From NCBI RefSeq assembly GCF_014646515.1, contig NZ_BMNK01000020.1, positions 1-64,000 on the forward strand: a stretch of DNA of 64,000 bases, given 5' to 3'. This document shows positions 48,991-59,273 of the stretch, piece by piece (position 1 is the stretch's first letter; each line of letters begins with the position of its first letter). A program made the translations under genes and the position numbers. This DNA is from Nonomuraea glycinis (GTDB taxonomy: Bacteria; Actinomycetota; Actinomycetes; Streptosporangiales; Streptosporangiaceae). Under the pieces are notes generated by a model that saw nothing but the letters and a program-made list of their open reading frames with translations, was not told where the DNA came from and did no database searches.

Positions 48991-50337
48991 CTATCGGGCA
49001 AGAATATCGTCAAGGTTGTACGACACCGGCCGCTCCAGTTGCTCGTACGTGCACGAGAGCGGGGTGCGGTCGGGGCGCCAGCGCCGCCACTGGGCGGTGT
49101 GCCGGAACCGGTCGCCCTCCATCTGGTCGTAGGCCACCTCGATCACCAGCTCCGGCCGGAGCGGGATGAACGACAGGTCCTTCTTGGCGTTCCAGCGTGA
49201 GATCGCCCCCGGCACCCGCTGACCGCCCGAGGCGGGGCTGGGCGCGGGCTGGCCCACGCCGGCCGCCGCCTGCTCGGCCCAGTGCCCCCACGGATGCTCA
49301 CCCAGGCCGGCGATGTACGGCTTGAGCTCCTCCACCAGCTCGGCCCGGCGCGCCATCGGGAACGAGGCCGCCACCCCCACATGGTGCAGCCTTCCGTCGT
49401 CGCCGTAGAGGCCGAGCAGGATCGAGCCCACGATGGGACCGCTCTTGTGCTCGCGGTAACCGGCGACCACCACGTCGGCGGTGCGCTCGTGCTTGACCTT
49501 GAACATCGTCCGCTTGTCCGGGAGGTAGGGCTGGTCGCCCGGCTTGACGATGATGCCGTCGAGCCCGGCCCCCTCGAACATCTCGAACCACTCGGCGGCC
49601 TGCTCGTCATTGACCGTCACCGGCGTGAGGCGGATGGACCTGCCCTTCTCCGGGAAGATCTCCACCAGGCGCGCCCGGCGCTCCCTGAACGGCGCCTCCA
49701 TCAGCGACTCGTCCCCGATCGCCAGCAGATCGAAGGCCACGAAGGAGGCCGGGGTCCGCTCCGCGAGCATCTTCACCCGGGAGGCCGCCGGGTGGATGCG
49801 CTGCTGCAACGCCTCGAAGTCGAGCTGTGATCCCTGCGGCAGCACGATCTCACCGTCGACCACGCACTTGTCCGGCAGCTCCTGCTTGACGGCCTCGACC
49901 AGCTCGGGGAAGTAGCGCGTGAACGGCCGCTCGTTACGGCTGCCGAGATACACCTCGTCCCCGTCCCGGAACACGATGCACCGGAACCCGTCCCACTTCG
50001 GCTCGTAGAACAGGTCGCCGTCCTGCTTGGGCATCGCCTTGATCGGCTTGGCCAGCATCGGCGCCACCGGCGGCCGCACCGGAAGATCGAGATCCGGGAT
50101 CGGCTCGGGCTCCTTGGGCTTCCGCTTCCCCCGACCGCCCGCCGACTCCGCGACGGCCTCGACAGGCGACTCGACAGGGACATCCACATCGGCCGCCTTC
50201 GTGTCAGGCCTCGTGTCCGGCCCCCTGACCGCCGCCGCGTCCGCTCCTGCCCCCGGCGCTGCTTCGCCTTGCCCGGTCACCGGCCCTGCGGCTGGCGCGT
50301 CAGGCGCTGTCGCCGGTGGCGTGGTCGGGTCTGTCAT
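48991..50337 (-). CDS. ATP-dependent DNA ligase (LigC/LigD ligase type)
   Basis: A 448-residue ligase. The adenylated lysine is in the KxDG motif of EPKWDGFRCIVFRDG (about residue 112). Further nucleotidyltransferase motifs are GSRNERPFTRYFPE, VVDGEIVLP, FVAFDLLAIGD, GAGLDGIIVKPGD and FKVKHERTADVVV, and an OB-fold domain follows. The first 90 residues are a Pro/Ala/Asp disordered tail ending in GRGKRKPKEPEP. The ATG at 50337 overlaps the upstream reductase stop (TGATG). It may partner the polymerase domain at 40532 in end joining or excision repair. Confidence 0.9.
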   Translation of the reverse strand: MTDPTTPPATAPDAPAAGPVTGQGEAAPGAGADAAAVRGPDTRPDTKAADVDVPVESPVEAVAESAGGRGKRKPKEPEPIPDLDLPVRPPVAPMLAKPIKAMPKQDGDLFYEPKWDGFRCIVFRDGDEVYLGSRNERPFTRYFPELVEAVKQELPDKCVVDGEIVLPQGSQLDFEALQQRIHPAASRVKMLAERTPASFVAFDLLAIGDESLMEAPFRERRARLVEIFPEKGRSIRLTPVTVNDEQAAEWFEMFEGAGLDGIIVKPGDQPYLPDKRTMFKVKHERTADVVVAGYREHKSGPIVGSILLGLYGDDGRLHHVGVAASFPMARRAELVEELKPYIAGLGEHPWGHWAEQAAAGVGQPAPSPASGGQRVPGAISRWNAKKDLSFIPLRPELVIEVAYDQMEGDRFRHTAQWRRWRPDRTPLSCTYEQLERPVSYNLDDILAR

Positions 50338-51053
50338 CAGGTCGGCTCCCTCGTGTAGCGGCAGAAGAGGACCCCCTCCTCCTCCAGCACCTGCCTCAGC
50401 TCCAGCTTGACCTGCGACGGCTCCCCGTCGAGGATGCGCGCCGCGCCGCCGCCGAGCAGCATCGGGCTGACCGACAGGCACAGCTCGTCGACCAGCCCGG
50501 CCGCCGCGAGCTGGGCGTTGATCCGCGGTCCGCCCTCGCACAGGATCCGGCTCAGGCCACGCTCGTGCAGCTCCGCCACCGCCGCCCGCAGGTCCACGCC
50601 CTCGTCGCCGGCCACGATCACGTCGGCCACCTCGGCCGCCGCCTTGAGCCGGGCGGCGGGGGCGCTCGCACAGGTCACGATGATGGTCCGGCTGCCGCCG
50701 GTGAACAGCGGGCCGGTCAGGTCGAGGTCGAGGCCCCGGCTGACGACCGCGAGCGGCGGGGCCGCCGGCCTGCTCGCCCGGATCTCGCGCCACGACTCGC
50801 GCGGGTTGACCGCGGCGTACCGCTCGGCTCTGACGGTCGCGGCGCCCGCCATGATGACGTCGGCGAGCCCGCGCAGGACCCCGAAGACGCGCTTGTCGCC
50901 CTTGCTGGAGAGCCCGCCGGACAACCCGTCCAGCCAGGCGCCGCCGTCGATGCTGGCCACCATGTTGAGGCGCAGCCACGGCCTGTCCACCGGGTAGGCA
51001 TAAGCCCGCTCGATGTCAGGATTGTCTTCGATGTCGGGATGGATCCGGCGCAC
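50337..51053 (-). CDS. RibD C-terminal/dihydrofolate-reductase-like pyrimidine reductase
   Basis: A 238-residue NADPH-type reductase of the RibD C-terminal family. NMVASIDGGAWLDGLSGGLSS is the N-terminal signature (landmarks SIDGGAWLDG and GLSSKGDK). VIMAGAATVRAERY, RILCEGGPRINAQL and VDELCLSVSPMLLGGGA are typical. GTG 51053 follows TAGAGG. It is translationally coupled to the DNA ligase downstream; no riboflavin genes are near, so the true substrate is uncertain. Confidence 0.82.
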   Translation of the reverse strand: MRRIHPDIEDNPDIERAYAYPVDRPWLRLNMVASIDGGAWLDGLSGGLSSKGDKRVFGVLRGLADVIMAGAATVRAERYAAVNPRESWREIRASRPAAPPLAVVSRGLDLDLTGPLFTGGSRTIIVTCASAPAARLKAAAEVADVIVAGDEGVDLRAAVAELHERGLSRILCEGGPRINAQLAAAGLVDELCLSVSPMLLGGGAARILDGEPSQVKLELRQVLEEEGVLFCRYTREPT

Positions 51054-51096
51054 CCCTCTACCTTGGCACACGCCTCCGACAAGTTGCCGCGACGAC

Positions 51097-53217
<2,121 letters not shown>

Positions 53218-53250
53218 GTGACTTGATTGTCGCATGCGATCGGGGCCTTA

Positions 53251-53676
53251 CTAGAGCAGTTCGGCCTTCAGCGTGATCGTCGTGCCCGACAGGGCCTTGC
53301 TGACCGGGCAGTTGGCCTTCGCATCTTCCGCGGCGCTCTGGAACTGCTCGGCGGTGAGACCGGGCACCTGCCCCTTGACGGTGATCACGATGCCGGTGAT
53401 GCCCTCACCCGGCTGGAACGTGACGTCCGCGCTGGTCTGCAGCGACTCGGGCGGGGTGCCCGCGCCGGCCAGACCGTGCGAGAGCGCCATGGAGAAGCAC
53501 GAGGAGTGGGCGGCCGCGATGAGCTCCTCGGGCGAGGTCTTGCCATTGGCGGCTTCGGCCCTGGACGGCCAGGAGACCTCGAAGGTGCCGACACCGGAAC
53601 TGTCGAGCGAAACCGTGCCCGAACCGTCGAGCAGGGCGCCCTTCCACTGCGTGGTCGCGGTGCGAGTCGTGGCCAT
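53251..53676 (-). CDS. osmC: OsmC/Ohr-family peroxidase
   Basis: A 141-residue thiol peroxidase of the OsmC subfamily. The two redox cysteines are in AAHSSCFSMALSHG (about residue 60) and KANCPVSKALSG (about 123), and the conserved acidic motif is TSPEELIAAAH. AAGGAG precedes the ATG at 53676. It probably detoxifies organic hydroperoxides in the cytoplasm. It ends 34 bases before glgX and diverges from the sigma-factor gene. Confidence 0.92.
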   Translation of the reverse strand: MATTRTATTQWKGALLDGSGTVSLDSSGVGTFEVSWPSRAEAANGKTSPEELIAAAHSSCFSMALSHGLAGAGTPPESLQTSADVTFQPGEGITGIVITVKGQVPGLTAEQFQSAAEDAKANCPVSKALSGTTITLKAELL

Positions 53677-53825
53677 GGGAATTCTCCTTCTGGTAGCGGA
53701 CTTCTGACATTATCTCGGTTCGGCAACGTAGCCGTGCACCGGCATCCGTCTGCCCTTTTCCGGCGAATAATGACATGCTCGGTTCGCGGCACACTCGCCG
53801 CCCAGGTACGTGTCACGGGAGTGTG

Positions 53826-54383
53826 GTGCCAGTGGAGGCGCCGTACGACGACCGTCTGCTGCACCAGCGGGTGGTCGGCGGCGACGAGGCCGCGCTCGGG
53901 GAGATCTACGATCGGCTCGCCTCGCTGATCTTCGGTCTGTCCCTGCGGGTCACCAGGGACCGGGTGATCGCCGAGGACATCACGCAGGAGGTGTTCCTGG
54001 TCTTCTGGGAGCGCCCCCTGGCCTACGACCCGGAACGGGGCACGTTGCGGGCCTGGCTCGCCACCATCGCGCACCGCCGCGCCGTCGACCACGTCCGGGT
54101 GGAGGAGCGCCGGCGGGTCTCGGTGCTGGGCCCCCGGCTCTTCGAGCGCGAACCTGACAGGCTGGAGGACACGGTGCTCGCCGCCGACGAGGCCCACCGG
54201 GTCCGCCAGGCCGTCGAGGCGCTGCCCGGCGGGCTGCGCGAGGTCGTCGAGCTGGCTTACTTCGGCGGCAGGACCTACCGCCAGGTGGGCGAGGAGTTAG
54301 GCGTGCCCGAGGGCACGGCCAAGTCGCGCATCCGGCTCGCGCTGCGCAGGCTGGCCGACGCGCTGGCACAGGAAGAGGTGTGA
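53826..54383 (+). CDS. RNA polymerase sigma-70-family factor (ECF, SigK-like)
   Basis: A 185-residue alternative sigma factor. Region 2 has DEAALGEIYDRLASLIFGLS and AEDITQEVFLVFWERP, with the DNA-melting stretch AWLATIAHRRAVDHVR. Region 4 is LPGGLREVVELAYFGGRTYRQVGEELGVPEGTAKSRIRLALRRL (landmarks YRQVGEELGV and GTAKSRIRLA). The start is one of GTG 53823, 53826 or 53832 behind GGGAG. It overlaps the next gene by one base, and such a coupled partner is often the regulator of the sigma factor. Confidence 0.88.
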   Translation: MPVEAPYDDRLLHQRVVGGDEAALGEIYDRLASLIFGLSLRVTRDRVIAEDITQEVFLVFWERPLAYDPERGTLRAWLATIAHRRAVDHVRVEERRRVSVLGPRLFEREPDRLEDTVLAADEAHRVRQAVEALPGGLREVVELAYFGGRTYRQVGEELGVPEGTAKSRIRLALRRLADALAQEEV

Positions 54384-55276
54384 TGGACCCGCTCGAGCGT
54401 CTGTACGTGGACGCGCTGCTGGAGGACCCCGAGGAGCCCAAGCGGTCGCTGCGGCCGCAACTGCTGGCCGGGGCGCGGGCACGGCGCAGGCCGGCGGCCC
54501 CCACGGCCGACTGGGCGCGCCCGTACGCGGGCCGGGTCGCCGCCATGGACGCGCTGCTGGCCGCGGCCGTCGAGGACGACTGGTCGCGCGTCATCGTCGA
54601 AGGCTGGACGCTGCAGGAGCTCGTCGCCCACCTGGCGGCCAAGGACGGCCTGCTCGCGGCCTCGGTCGGCGCGCCCGTGCTCGGCCCCGAGCTCACCACC
54701 GCCGACTCCGCCGCCCGTACGGCCGACGTGCAGTCCTACGAGCGGGCCCGCAGCCCCGAGCAGACCCGCAGGGACTGGCGGGCCCAGGCCGACGCCCTGT
54801 GCCGCCACCTGGCGAACCTGCCCGCAGCCGAGCCCGCCGCCCTCGACGGCCTGAACGCCCCCGTGTCGGACCACATCCTGGCCAGGGCCCTGGAGACGTG
54901 GGTGCACACCGACGACGCGGCCCGGGTCGCCCGCATCACCCTGCCGCTGCCGCTCCCCGAGCACATCCACCCGACGGCGGACATGTGCGCCAGGCTCCTG
55001 CCGTGGACGATGCTGCTGTCGGGGCACGACGCGTCGGGCCGGACGCTCGGGCTGGAGCTCACCGGCCCGGGCGGCGGCGCCTGGCACCTCGCGCTCGGCG
55101 CCGAGGACGGCGCCGCCGCCGGCGAGCCGGACGCCCGCATCACGGCGGACGTGGTGGCCTTCTGCTTCCTGCTGGGCGGCCGAGGGGACGCCGAGACCTT
55201 CGAGGCCACCCTGGCGGGCGATGTCGCCCTGGCGCGCGACGTCCTCGCCACCGCACCCGCGCTCTCCGGTCCCTGA
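54383..55276 (+). CDS. DinB/mycothiol-dependent maleylpyruvate-isomerase-like protein coupled to the sigma factor
   Basis: A 297-residue protein. After a basic N-terminal tail (LRPQLLAGARARRRP), the four-helix DinB-type domain begins AMDALLAAAVEDDWSR and has putative zinc histidines in ELVAHLAAKDGLL and ALETWVHTDDAARV. A C-terminal domain with WHLALGAEDG and TADVVAFCFLLGGRGD follows, as in MDMPI C-terminal domains. GGAAGAGG is followed by the ATG at 54383, which overlaps the sigma stop (TGATG). The family binds metal and mycothiol. Here an anti-sigma or redox-sensing role is plausible; no membrane helix is seen. Confidence 0.75.
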   Translation: MDPLERLYVDALLEDPEEPKRSLRPQLLAGARARRRPAAPTADWARPYAGRVAAMDALLAAAVEDDWSRVIVEGWTLQELVAHLAAKDGLLAASVGAPVLGPELTTADSAARTADVQSYERARSPEQTRRDWRAQADALCRHLANLPAAEPAALDGLNAPVSDHILARALETWVHTDDAARVARITLPLPLPEHIHPTADMCARLLPWTMLLSGHDASGRTLGLELTGPGGGAWHLALGAEDGAAAGEPDARITADVVAFCFLLGGRGDAETFEATLAGDVALARDVLATAPALSGP

Positions 55277-55306
55277 CGCCGCCGCCGGGGACCGGCTCCC
55301 GCCTCG

Positions 55307-56674
55307 TCAGGCCTCGGGCTGGGTCTCGTCCTCGGTGACCAGGTCTCTGGCGTACTCGTCGTCGGACTCGGCCAGGACCCGCTTGACGCCGAGCTCGGCG
55401 CGGGTGTCGCCCCGGGAGGCCAGACCACGGGTGGCCTCGGCGACCGTCCGCAGGTCGCTGTCGTCCAGGCGCTCGGCGAGGGCCTGCCTGATCTCCGGGG
55501 TGTCGGCGTCCAGCCCGGCCAGGCCGGCCGTGGCCCAGTCGCGGACCTCGTCCTCCTCCTCGCGCGTCATCGCGATCAGCAGGGCCAGGCCTTCGGCGTG
55601 GTCCGGCGGCAGCACGTCCGCCAGCGCGATCGGGTCGGTCATCGTCCGCTTGTGCCCCTCGCGGCCGATGAGGTCCAGCACCTGCGGCAGGGCGCGCGGG
55701 TCGCCTTGGTGGCCGAGCGCGGACAGCACCGAGCGCAGCACCTGCGGGTTGCTCTCGGTGGTGGTCATCTTCTGCAGCAGCGGGAGCGTGCGCTCACGAT
55801 AGGGCTTGTCGTCCTCGGTGACGCCGAACTGGGCGATCGCGTCCACCCCGAACTCGCGCTCCCTGGCGTCCTCGCTGAGGCACAGCCGGGCCAGCGCCTC
55901 GTAGGTCTCGTCGTCGGACCGCTTGATCAGCGTGTCGGCCACCACCCACCACGTCTCGGCGTCCTCGTCGATGTCGCGGTGCGCCAGGGCGCGGGCCACG
56001 AGCTGGTCGACCGGCGTGAAGACGTCGGTGGCCTCCTCCAGCAGGGTCGTGATCGCCGCGTGGCCGCGCTGGGCCTGCACCTGCTCCGTCTGCGCGCCGT
56101 CGGGGGAGCGGCCCGCCACGGTGACCAGCTCGGTGCCGTCCTTGGCGAACTGGCGGGCGACGACGTACTCCCAGCCGTCCTGCTCGACCTGGTCGAGCAG
56201 CGCGCTCTCCAGGTGCACGCCGACCCAGTCGGCGGCGATGTCGAGCGGCGTGTCGCCGTCGCCGTCGTACTTCTGCGCGTCCGCGTCGGCCGCCAGCAGC
56301 TCGCGTACGACGCCGAGCGCGCCGCGTCGGGCGGCCAGCGTCAGGGGCGTGTCGCCGCCCTCGTTGGCGGCGTCGACGTCGGCTCCGGCTTCGAGCAGGA
56401 GCCTGGCGGTGTCGGCGTTGCCGTTGGAGGCGGCCCAGAGCAGCGCGGTCCAGCCGCCGGCCTCCCTGCCGTCCACCTCGGCCCCGGCGGCCAGGAGGGC
56501 CTGGGCGACCTCGACCCGGTCGGTGGCGGCGGCCGCGCACAGCGGCAGGCCGCCGTCGCCGGTGTCCTCGCCTGCCTCGCTGGCGAGGTTGGGGTCGGCG
56601 CCCTGGGCGAGCAGCTCGCTCACCTTCTCCGACTCGCCGTTCAACGCCGCAAGGTAGAGCTGTTCCTCATGCAT
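55307..56674 (-). CDS. Ankyrin- and HEAT-repeat protein
   Basis: A 455-residue repeat protein. Residues 1-165 hold about four ankyrin repeats (LAALNGESEKVSELLAQGADPN, GWTALLWAASNGNADTARLLLEAGADVD in outline, GDTPLTLAARRGALGVVRELL and GDTPLDIAADWVGVHLESALL). The second half holds HEAT-like helical pairs (REFGVDAIAQFGVTEDD, LRSVLSALGHQGDPRALPQVLDLIG, VRDWATAGLAGLDADTPEIRQAL). A short middle segment is neither. No enzyme motif or signal is seen, so it is probably a cytoplasmic scaffold. Its partner is unknown. Confidence 0.82.
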   Translation of the reverse strand: MHEEQLYLAALNGESEKVSELLAQGADPNLASEAGEDTGDGGLPLCAAAATDRVEVAQALLAAGAEVDGREAGGWTALLWAASNGNADTARLLLEAGADVDAANEGGDTPLTLAARRGALGVVRELLAADADAQKYDGDGDTPLDIAADWVGVHLESALLDQVEQDGWEYVVARQFAKDGTELVTVAGRSPDGAQTEQVQAQRGHAAITTLLEEATDVFTPVDQLVARALAHRDIDEDAETWWVVADTLIKRSDDETYEALARLCLSEDAREREFGVDAIAQFGVTEDDKPYRERTLPLLQKMTTTESNPQVLRSVLSALGHQGDPRALPQVLDLIGREGHKRTMTDPIALADVLPPDHAEGLALLIAMTREEEDEVRDWATAGLAGLDADTPEIRQALAERLDDSDLRTVAEATRGLASRGDTRAELGVKRVLAESDDEYARDLVTEDETQPEA

Positions 56675-56781
56675 AAAAGGACCCTAGCCTGGCCCAGCCG
56701 CGCCGCGGGACCAGGCCGGGCCCTGACTGCTGATACGCGGCGAACGTCGATAAGGGTTCAATACGTTCGATTGATGGTGAT

Positions 56782-56835
56782 TCCTCCCATAGGAGGACCT
56801 TGTTCGGGAATAAACGCGATATGTTGCGAGTATGA
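56782..56835 (+). promoter_or_regulatory. Leader segment with Shine-Dalgarno hairpin and possible 11-codon uORF
   Basis: TCCTCC (56782-56787) and GGAGGA (56792-56797) can pair around CATA, masking a perfect Shine-Dalgarno. A TTG at 56800 downstream of it opens an 11-codon frame (FGNKRDMLRV after the start) whose TGA at 56833-56835 overlaps the ATG of the DUF1707 gene. Translation of the leader could couple to the gene. Speculative. Confidence 0.3.
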
Positions 56836-57491
56836 GTGACCCTGGGGAGGTTAGAGCCTCCGACGCTGAGCGGGAAGCCGTCGTGGAGCAGCTCCGCGAG
56901 GCTTCGGTCGAAGGCAGGCTGACGCTCGCCGAGCTGACCGACCGCACCGAGGCGGCCTACACCGCCACCACCCACGCCGAGCTGGCCCTGCTCACCCAGG
57001 ATCTGCCGGAGGGCGCACCGGTTCGCACCCCGGCGCCGCGGCCCGAGGGCGGCAAGCGCCGGTGGTTCGTCGGCGTCATGGGCGACACCAAGCGGCGCGG
57101 CACCTGGCGGATCGACCAGGAGCTCGGCGCGGTGGCCGTGATGGGCGACGTGCTGCTGGACCTGCGCGAGGCAGAGGTACGCACCGACACGGTCGAGATC
57201 CTGGCCGTCTCCGTGATGGGCGACGTCAAGATCATCGTCCCCGACGGCGTCAACGTCGACCTCGACGGCATGGCCATCATGGGCGACAAGCGCGTCGACG
57301 TACAGGAAGCGCCGCCCGGCACCAGCGCGCCGGTGATCAGGGTGCGCGCCTACGCGGTGATGGGCGACGTCAAGGTGCTCGGCGACTCCCGCGCCAAGCC
57401 GCTCAAGCGACGCTGGGCTGCCTGGCGCGAGCACTGGCGGGAGCTGCACGGCGACGACTGGCGCGACACCGGCCGCTCCATCGGCCGCTGA
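56832..57491 (+). CDS. DUF1707 / LiaF-like cell-wall-stress domain protein
   Basis: A 219-residue protein. The N-terminal DUF1707 domain (ASDAEREAVVEQLREASVEGRLTLAELTDRTEAAY in outline) is followed by a beta-helix-like domain resembling the LiaF C-terminal region, in which VMGD recurs five times or so (GVMGDTKRRG, AVMGDVLLDL, SVMGDVKIIV, AIMGDKRVDV, AVMGDVKVLG). It has no membrane helix, although many relatives do. The C-terminal tail is basic and Trp-rich (RRWAAWREHWRELHG). In relatives these domains respond to cell-envelope antibiotics. Its role here is inferred. Confidence 0.82.
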   Translation: MSDPGEVRASDAEREAVVEQLREASVEGRLTLAELTDRTEAAYTATTHAELALLTQDLPEGAPVRTPAPRPEGGKRRWFVGVMGDTKRRGTWRIDQELGAVAVMGDVLLDLREAEVRTDTVEILAVSVMGDVKIIVPDGVNVDLDGMAIMGDKRVDVQEAPPGTSAPVIRVRAYAVMGDVKVLGDSRAKPLKRRWAAWREHWRELHGDDWRDTGRSIGR

Positions 57492-57604
57492 CCGTCTCCC
57501 GCACCGCACCGCGCCGCCGTCGCCCTGACGGCCGCGACCTCGCTCCGACGGCCACTGAGCCGCGACACCGGCCGGTCACGACGCTGAGTCGTGGCACCGG
57601 CCAG

Positions 57605-58396
57605 TTATGACGCCACCACGTCGGCAGGGCTCCGCAGGGCCGCTTCGTAGCGCTCCAGGAGCACCTGGGCGAGCTCCGGCGCCGGGCCCAGCACGTCGGC
57701 GACCACGTCCGCGCCGGCTGCCAGGGTGGTGCGCCGTACCTTGTCGGCGAAGTAGCCCGGCGCCAGCAGGTAGGGGGCGACCACCACGCGCGGCGCGCCC
57801 GCCTGCCTGAGGTGGGCGACCGCCCGCTCGGGCGACGGGTCCACGGCGGAGGCGTAGGCGGGCGTCACGGCCCACCAGCCAGGGCTCCACGACCGGGCCA
57901 TCCGGGCGATGACCGCGTTCGCGCGGGCGTCACTCGAACCGGCCGACACCAGCACCACCGCCGTGTCCGGATCGCCGGTCGGCACGCCCGCCTCGGCCAG
58001 GCGCCGCTCCAGCGTCGCCGACAGCAGCGGGTGCGGCCCGAGCGTCGTGCCGTAACGCACGCGCAGCCGCGGCTCACGCGCCCTGGCCTCGTTGAGCGCC
58101 GCGGGCAGGTCCACCCGGCTGTGGTACGCCTCCGTCAGCAGCAACGGCAGCACCACGGCCTCCCGCAGGCCGTGCAGCGCCTGTGCGAGCGTCGGGGTCG
58201 AATGGTCGAGGTAGGCGGTGCGCACCGGAACCCCCGGCCGCGCCCGCCGTACCTCGTCCAGCAGCGCCTCCACCGTCGCGGCGGCGCGCGGATCACGCGA
58301 CCCGTGCGCCACCGCCACCAGCGGAACGCCGCTCTGGCCCGTCCCGTCTGCCAACGGGACGGGCCACCGGCTGGGAGTTACAGGTGAATGCCGCAT
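57605..58396 (-). CDS. Sirohydrochlorin chelatase-like (CbiX) protein
   Basis: A 263-residue protein built as two CbiX-like halves. PLVAVAHGSRDPRAAATVEALL carries the first metal-binding His (landmark VAHGSRDP), LLTEAYHSRVDLP the second site, and VVAPYLLAPGYFADKVRR the matching site in the second half. In sulfur operons such proteins insert iron into sirohydrochlorin to make siroheme for sulfite reductase. The ATG at 58396 is preceded by GGGAAGG and overlaps the end of cysH by 19 bases, so it is part of the same operon. Confidence 0.85.
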   Translation of the reverse strand: MRHSPVTPSRWPVPLADGTGQSGVPLVAVAHGSRDPRAAATVEALLDEVRRARPGVPVRTAYLDHSTPTLAQALHGLREAVVLPLLLTEAYHSRVDLPAALNEARAREPRLRVRYGTTLGPHPLLSATLERRLAEAGVPTGDPDTAVVLVSAGSSDARANAVIARMARSWSPGWWAVTPAYASAVDPSPERAVAHLRQAGAPRVVVAPYLLAPGYFADKVRRTTLAAGADVVADVLGPAPELAQVLLERYEAALRSPADVVAS

Positions 58397-59106
58397 TCGA
58401 CCTTCCCCAGCCCGGCCCAGCGGCCGCTGCGCGGGTCCTCGCCTTCGGCGACCTGGCGGGTGCACGGGGCGCAGCCGATCGACGGGTAGTTGTCGTAGTG
58501 CAACGGGTTGATCAGCACCCCGTTGTCGGCCATGTAGTTGTCGACGTCTTCCTGGGTCCACTTGGCGATCGGGTTGACCTTGACCATCTGCCGCTTGGCG
58601 TCCCACTCGACGACCTTGGTGCCGGTACGGCTGGTCGCCTCGTCGCGGCGGATGCCGGAGATCCACGCCAGGTAGGGCTCCAGGGCGCGGTTGAGCGGCT
58701 CCACCTTGCGCAGGTAGCAGCACAGGTCGGGGTTGCGGCCGAACAGGCGGGGACCGAGGTCGCGGTCCTGCTCCTGGACCGTGCGCGACGACTTGATGTT
58801 GATCACGTTGACGTCATAGACCTGCTGGACCGCGTCGCGGGTGCCGATCGTCTCGGCGAAGTGGTAGCCGGTGTCGATGAACAGCACGTCCACACCCGGC
58901 TTGACCCGGCTGACCAGGTCGATGAGCAGGGCATCGCTCATCGAGGAGGTCAGGCAGAGCCGGTCCCCGAACGTGGCCGCGGCCCAGCGGATGATCTCGC
59001 GGGCGGAGGCGTCCTCCAGGAAGATCGCGGCGGACTCGACGATGTCCTGCAGGTCGAGCGTGCTCCGCTGCTGCCCCAACCCGGCCTCGATGTCGACGAG
59101 CGTCAT
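58378..59106 (-). CDS. cysH: Phosphoadenylyl/adenylyl-sulfate reductase
   Basis: A 242-residue reductase that makes sulfite from activated sulfate. The PP-loop-like SSMSDALLIDL, the IDTGYHF signature, and the C-terminal KVECGIH catalytic cysteine are present. Cys pairs CCYLRKVE and CAPC bind a 4Fe-4S cluster, which marks the APS reductase type used with thioredoxin. The ATG at 59106 follows GGAG and overlaps the stop of the 56-residue zinc-ribbon gene by 4 bases. Confidence 0.93.
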   Translation of the reverse strand: MTLVDIEAGLGQQRSTLDLQDIVESAAIFLEDASAREIIRWAAATFGDRLCLTSSMSDALLIDLVSRVKPGVDVLFIDTGYHFAETIGTRDAVQQVYDVNVINIKSSRTVQEQDRDLGPRLFGRNPDLCCYLRKVEPLNRALEPYLAWISGIRRDEATSRTGTKVVEWDAKRQMVKVNPIAKWTQEDVDNYMADNGVLINPLHYDNYPSIGCAPCTRQVAEGEDPRSGRWAGLGKVECGIHL

Positions 59107-59273
59107 ATGTTCACTCCGATTCCGAGAAATTTCAGCTTGAAAGCGCGGGAGCATGACCGGCAGTACCAGCCGGACCCGGTGCCATGGGACCTGGGGGCGT
59201 CGGTCGCTTCCTCGTAAGGCTCCAGGTCCTCGTCCCCGCAGTAGGGGCAGTGGAAGGGGACGGCCCGGCTCAT
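59103..59273 (-). CDS. Small zinc-ribbon protein of the sulfur operon, 56 residues
   Basis: A small gene nested between sulfite reductase and cysH. Its ATG (59273-59271) overlaps the upstream stop by 4 bases and its TGA (59105-59103) overlaps the cysH start by 4 bases. The product begins MSRAVPFHCPYCGDEDLEPY and later has WYCRSCSRAF, that is, two CxxC knuckles of a zinc ribbon or rubredoxin-like fold, then a hydrophobic tail KLKFLGIGVNI. Tight packing on both sides argues that it is a real operon member. Its role is unknown; metal or electron transfer to the reductases is possible. Confidence 0.8.
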   Translation of the reverse strand: MSRAVPFHCPYCGDEDLEPYEEATDAPRSHGTGSGWYCRSCSRAFKLKFLGIGVNI

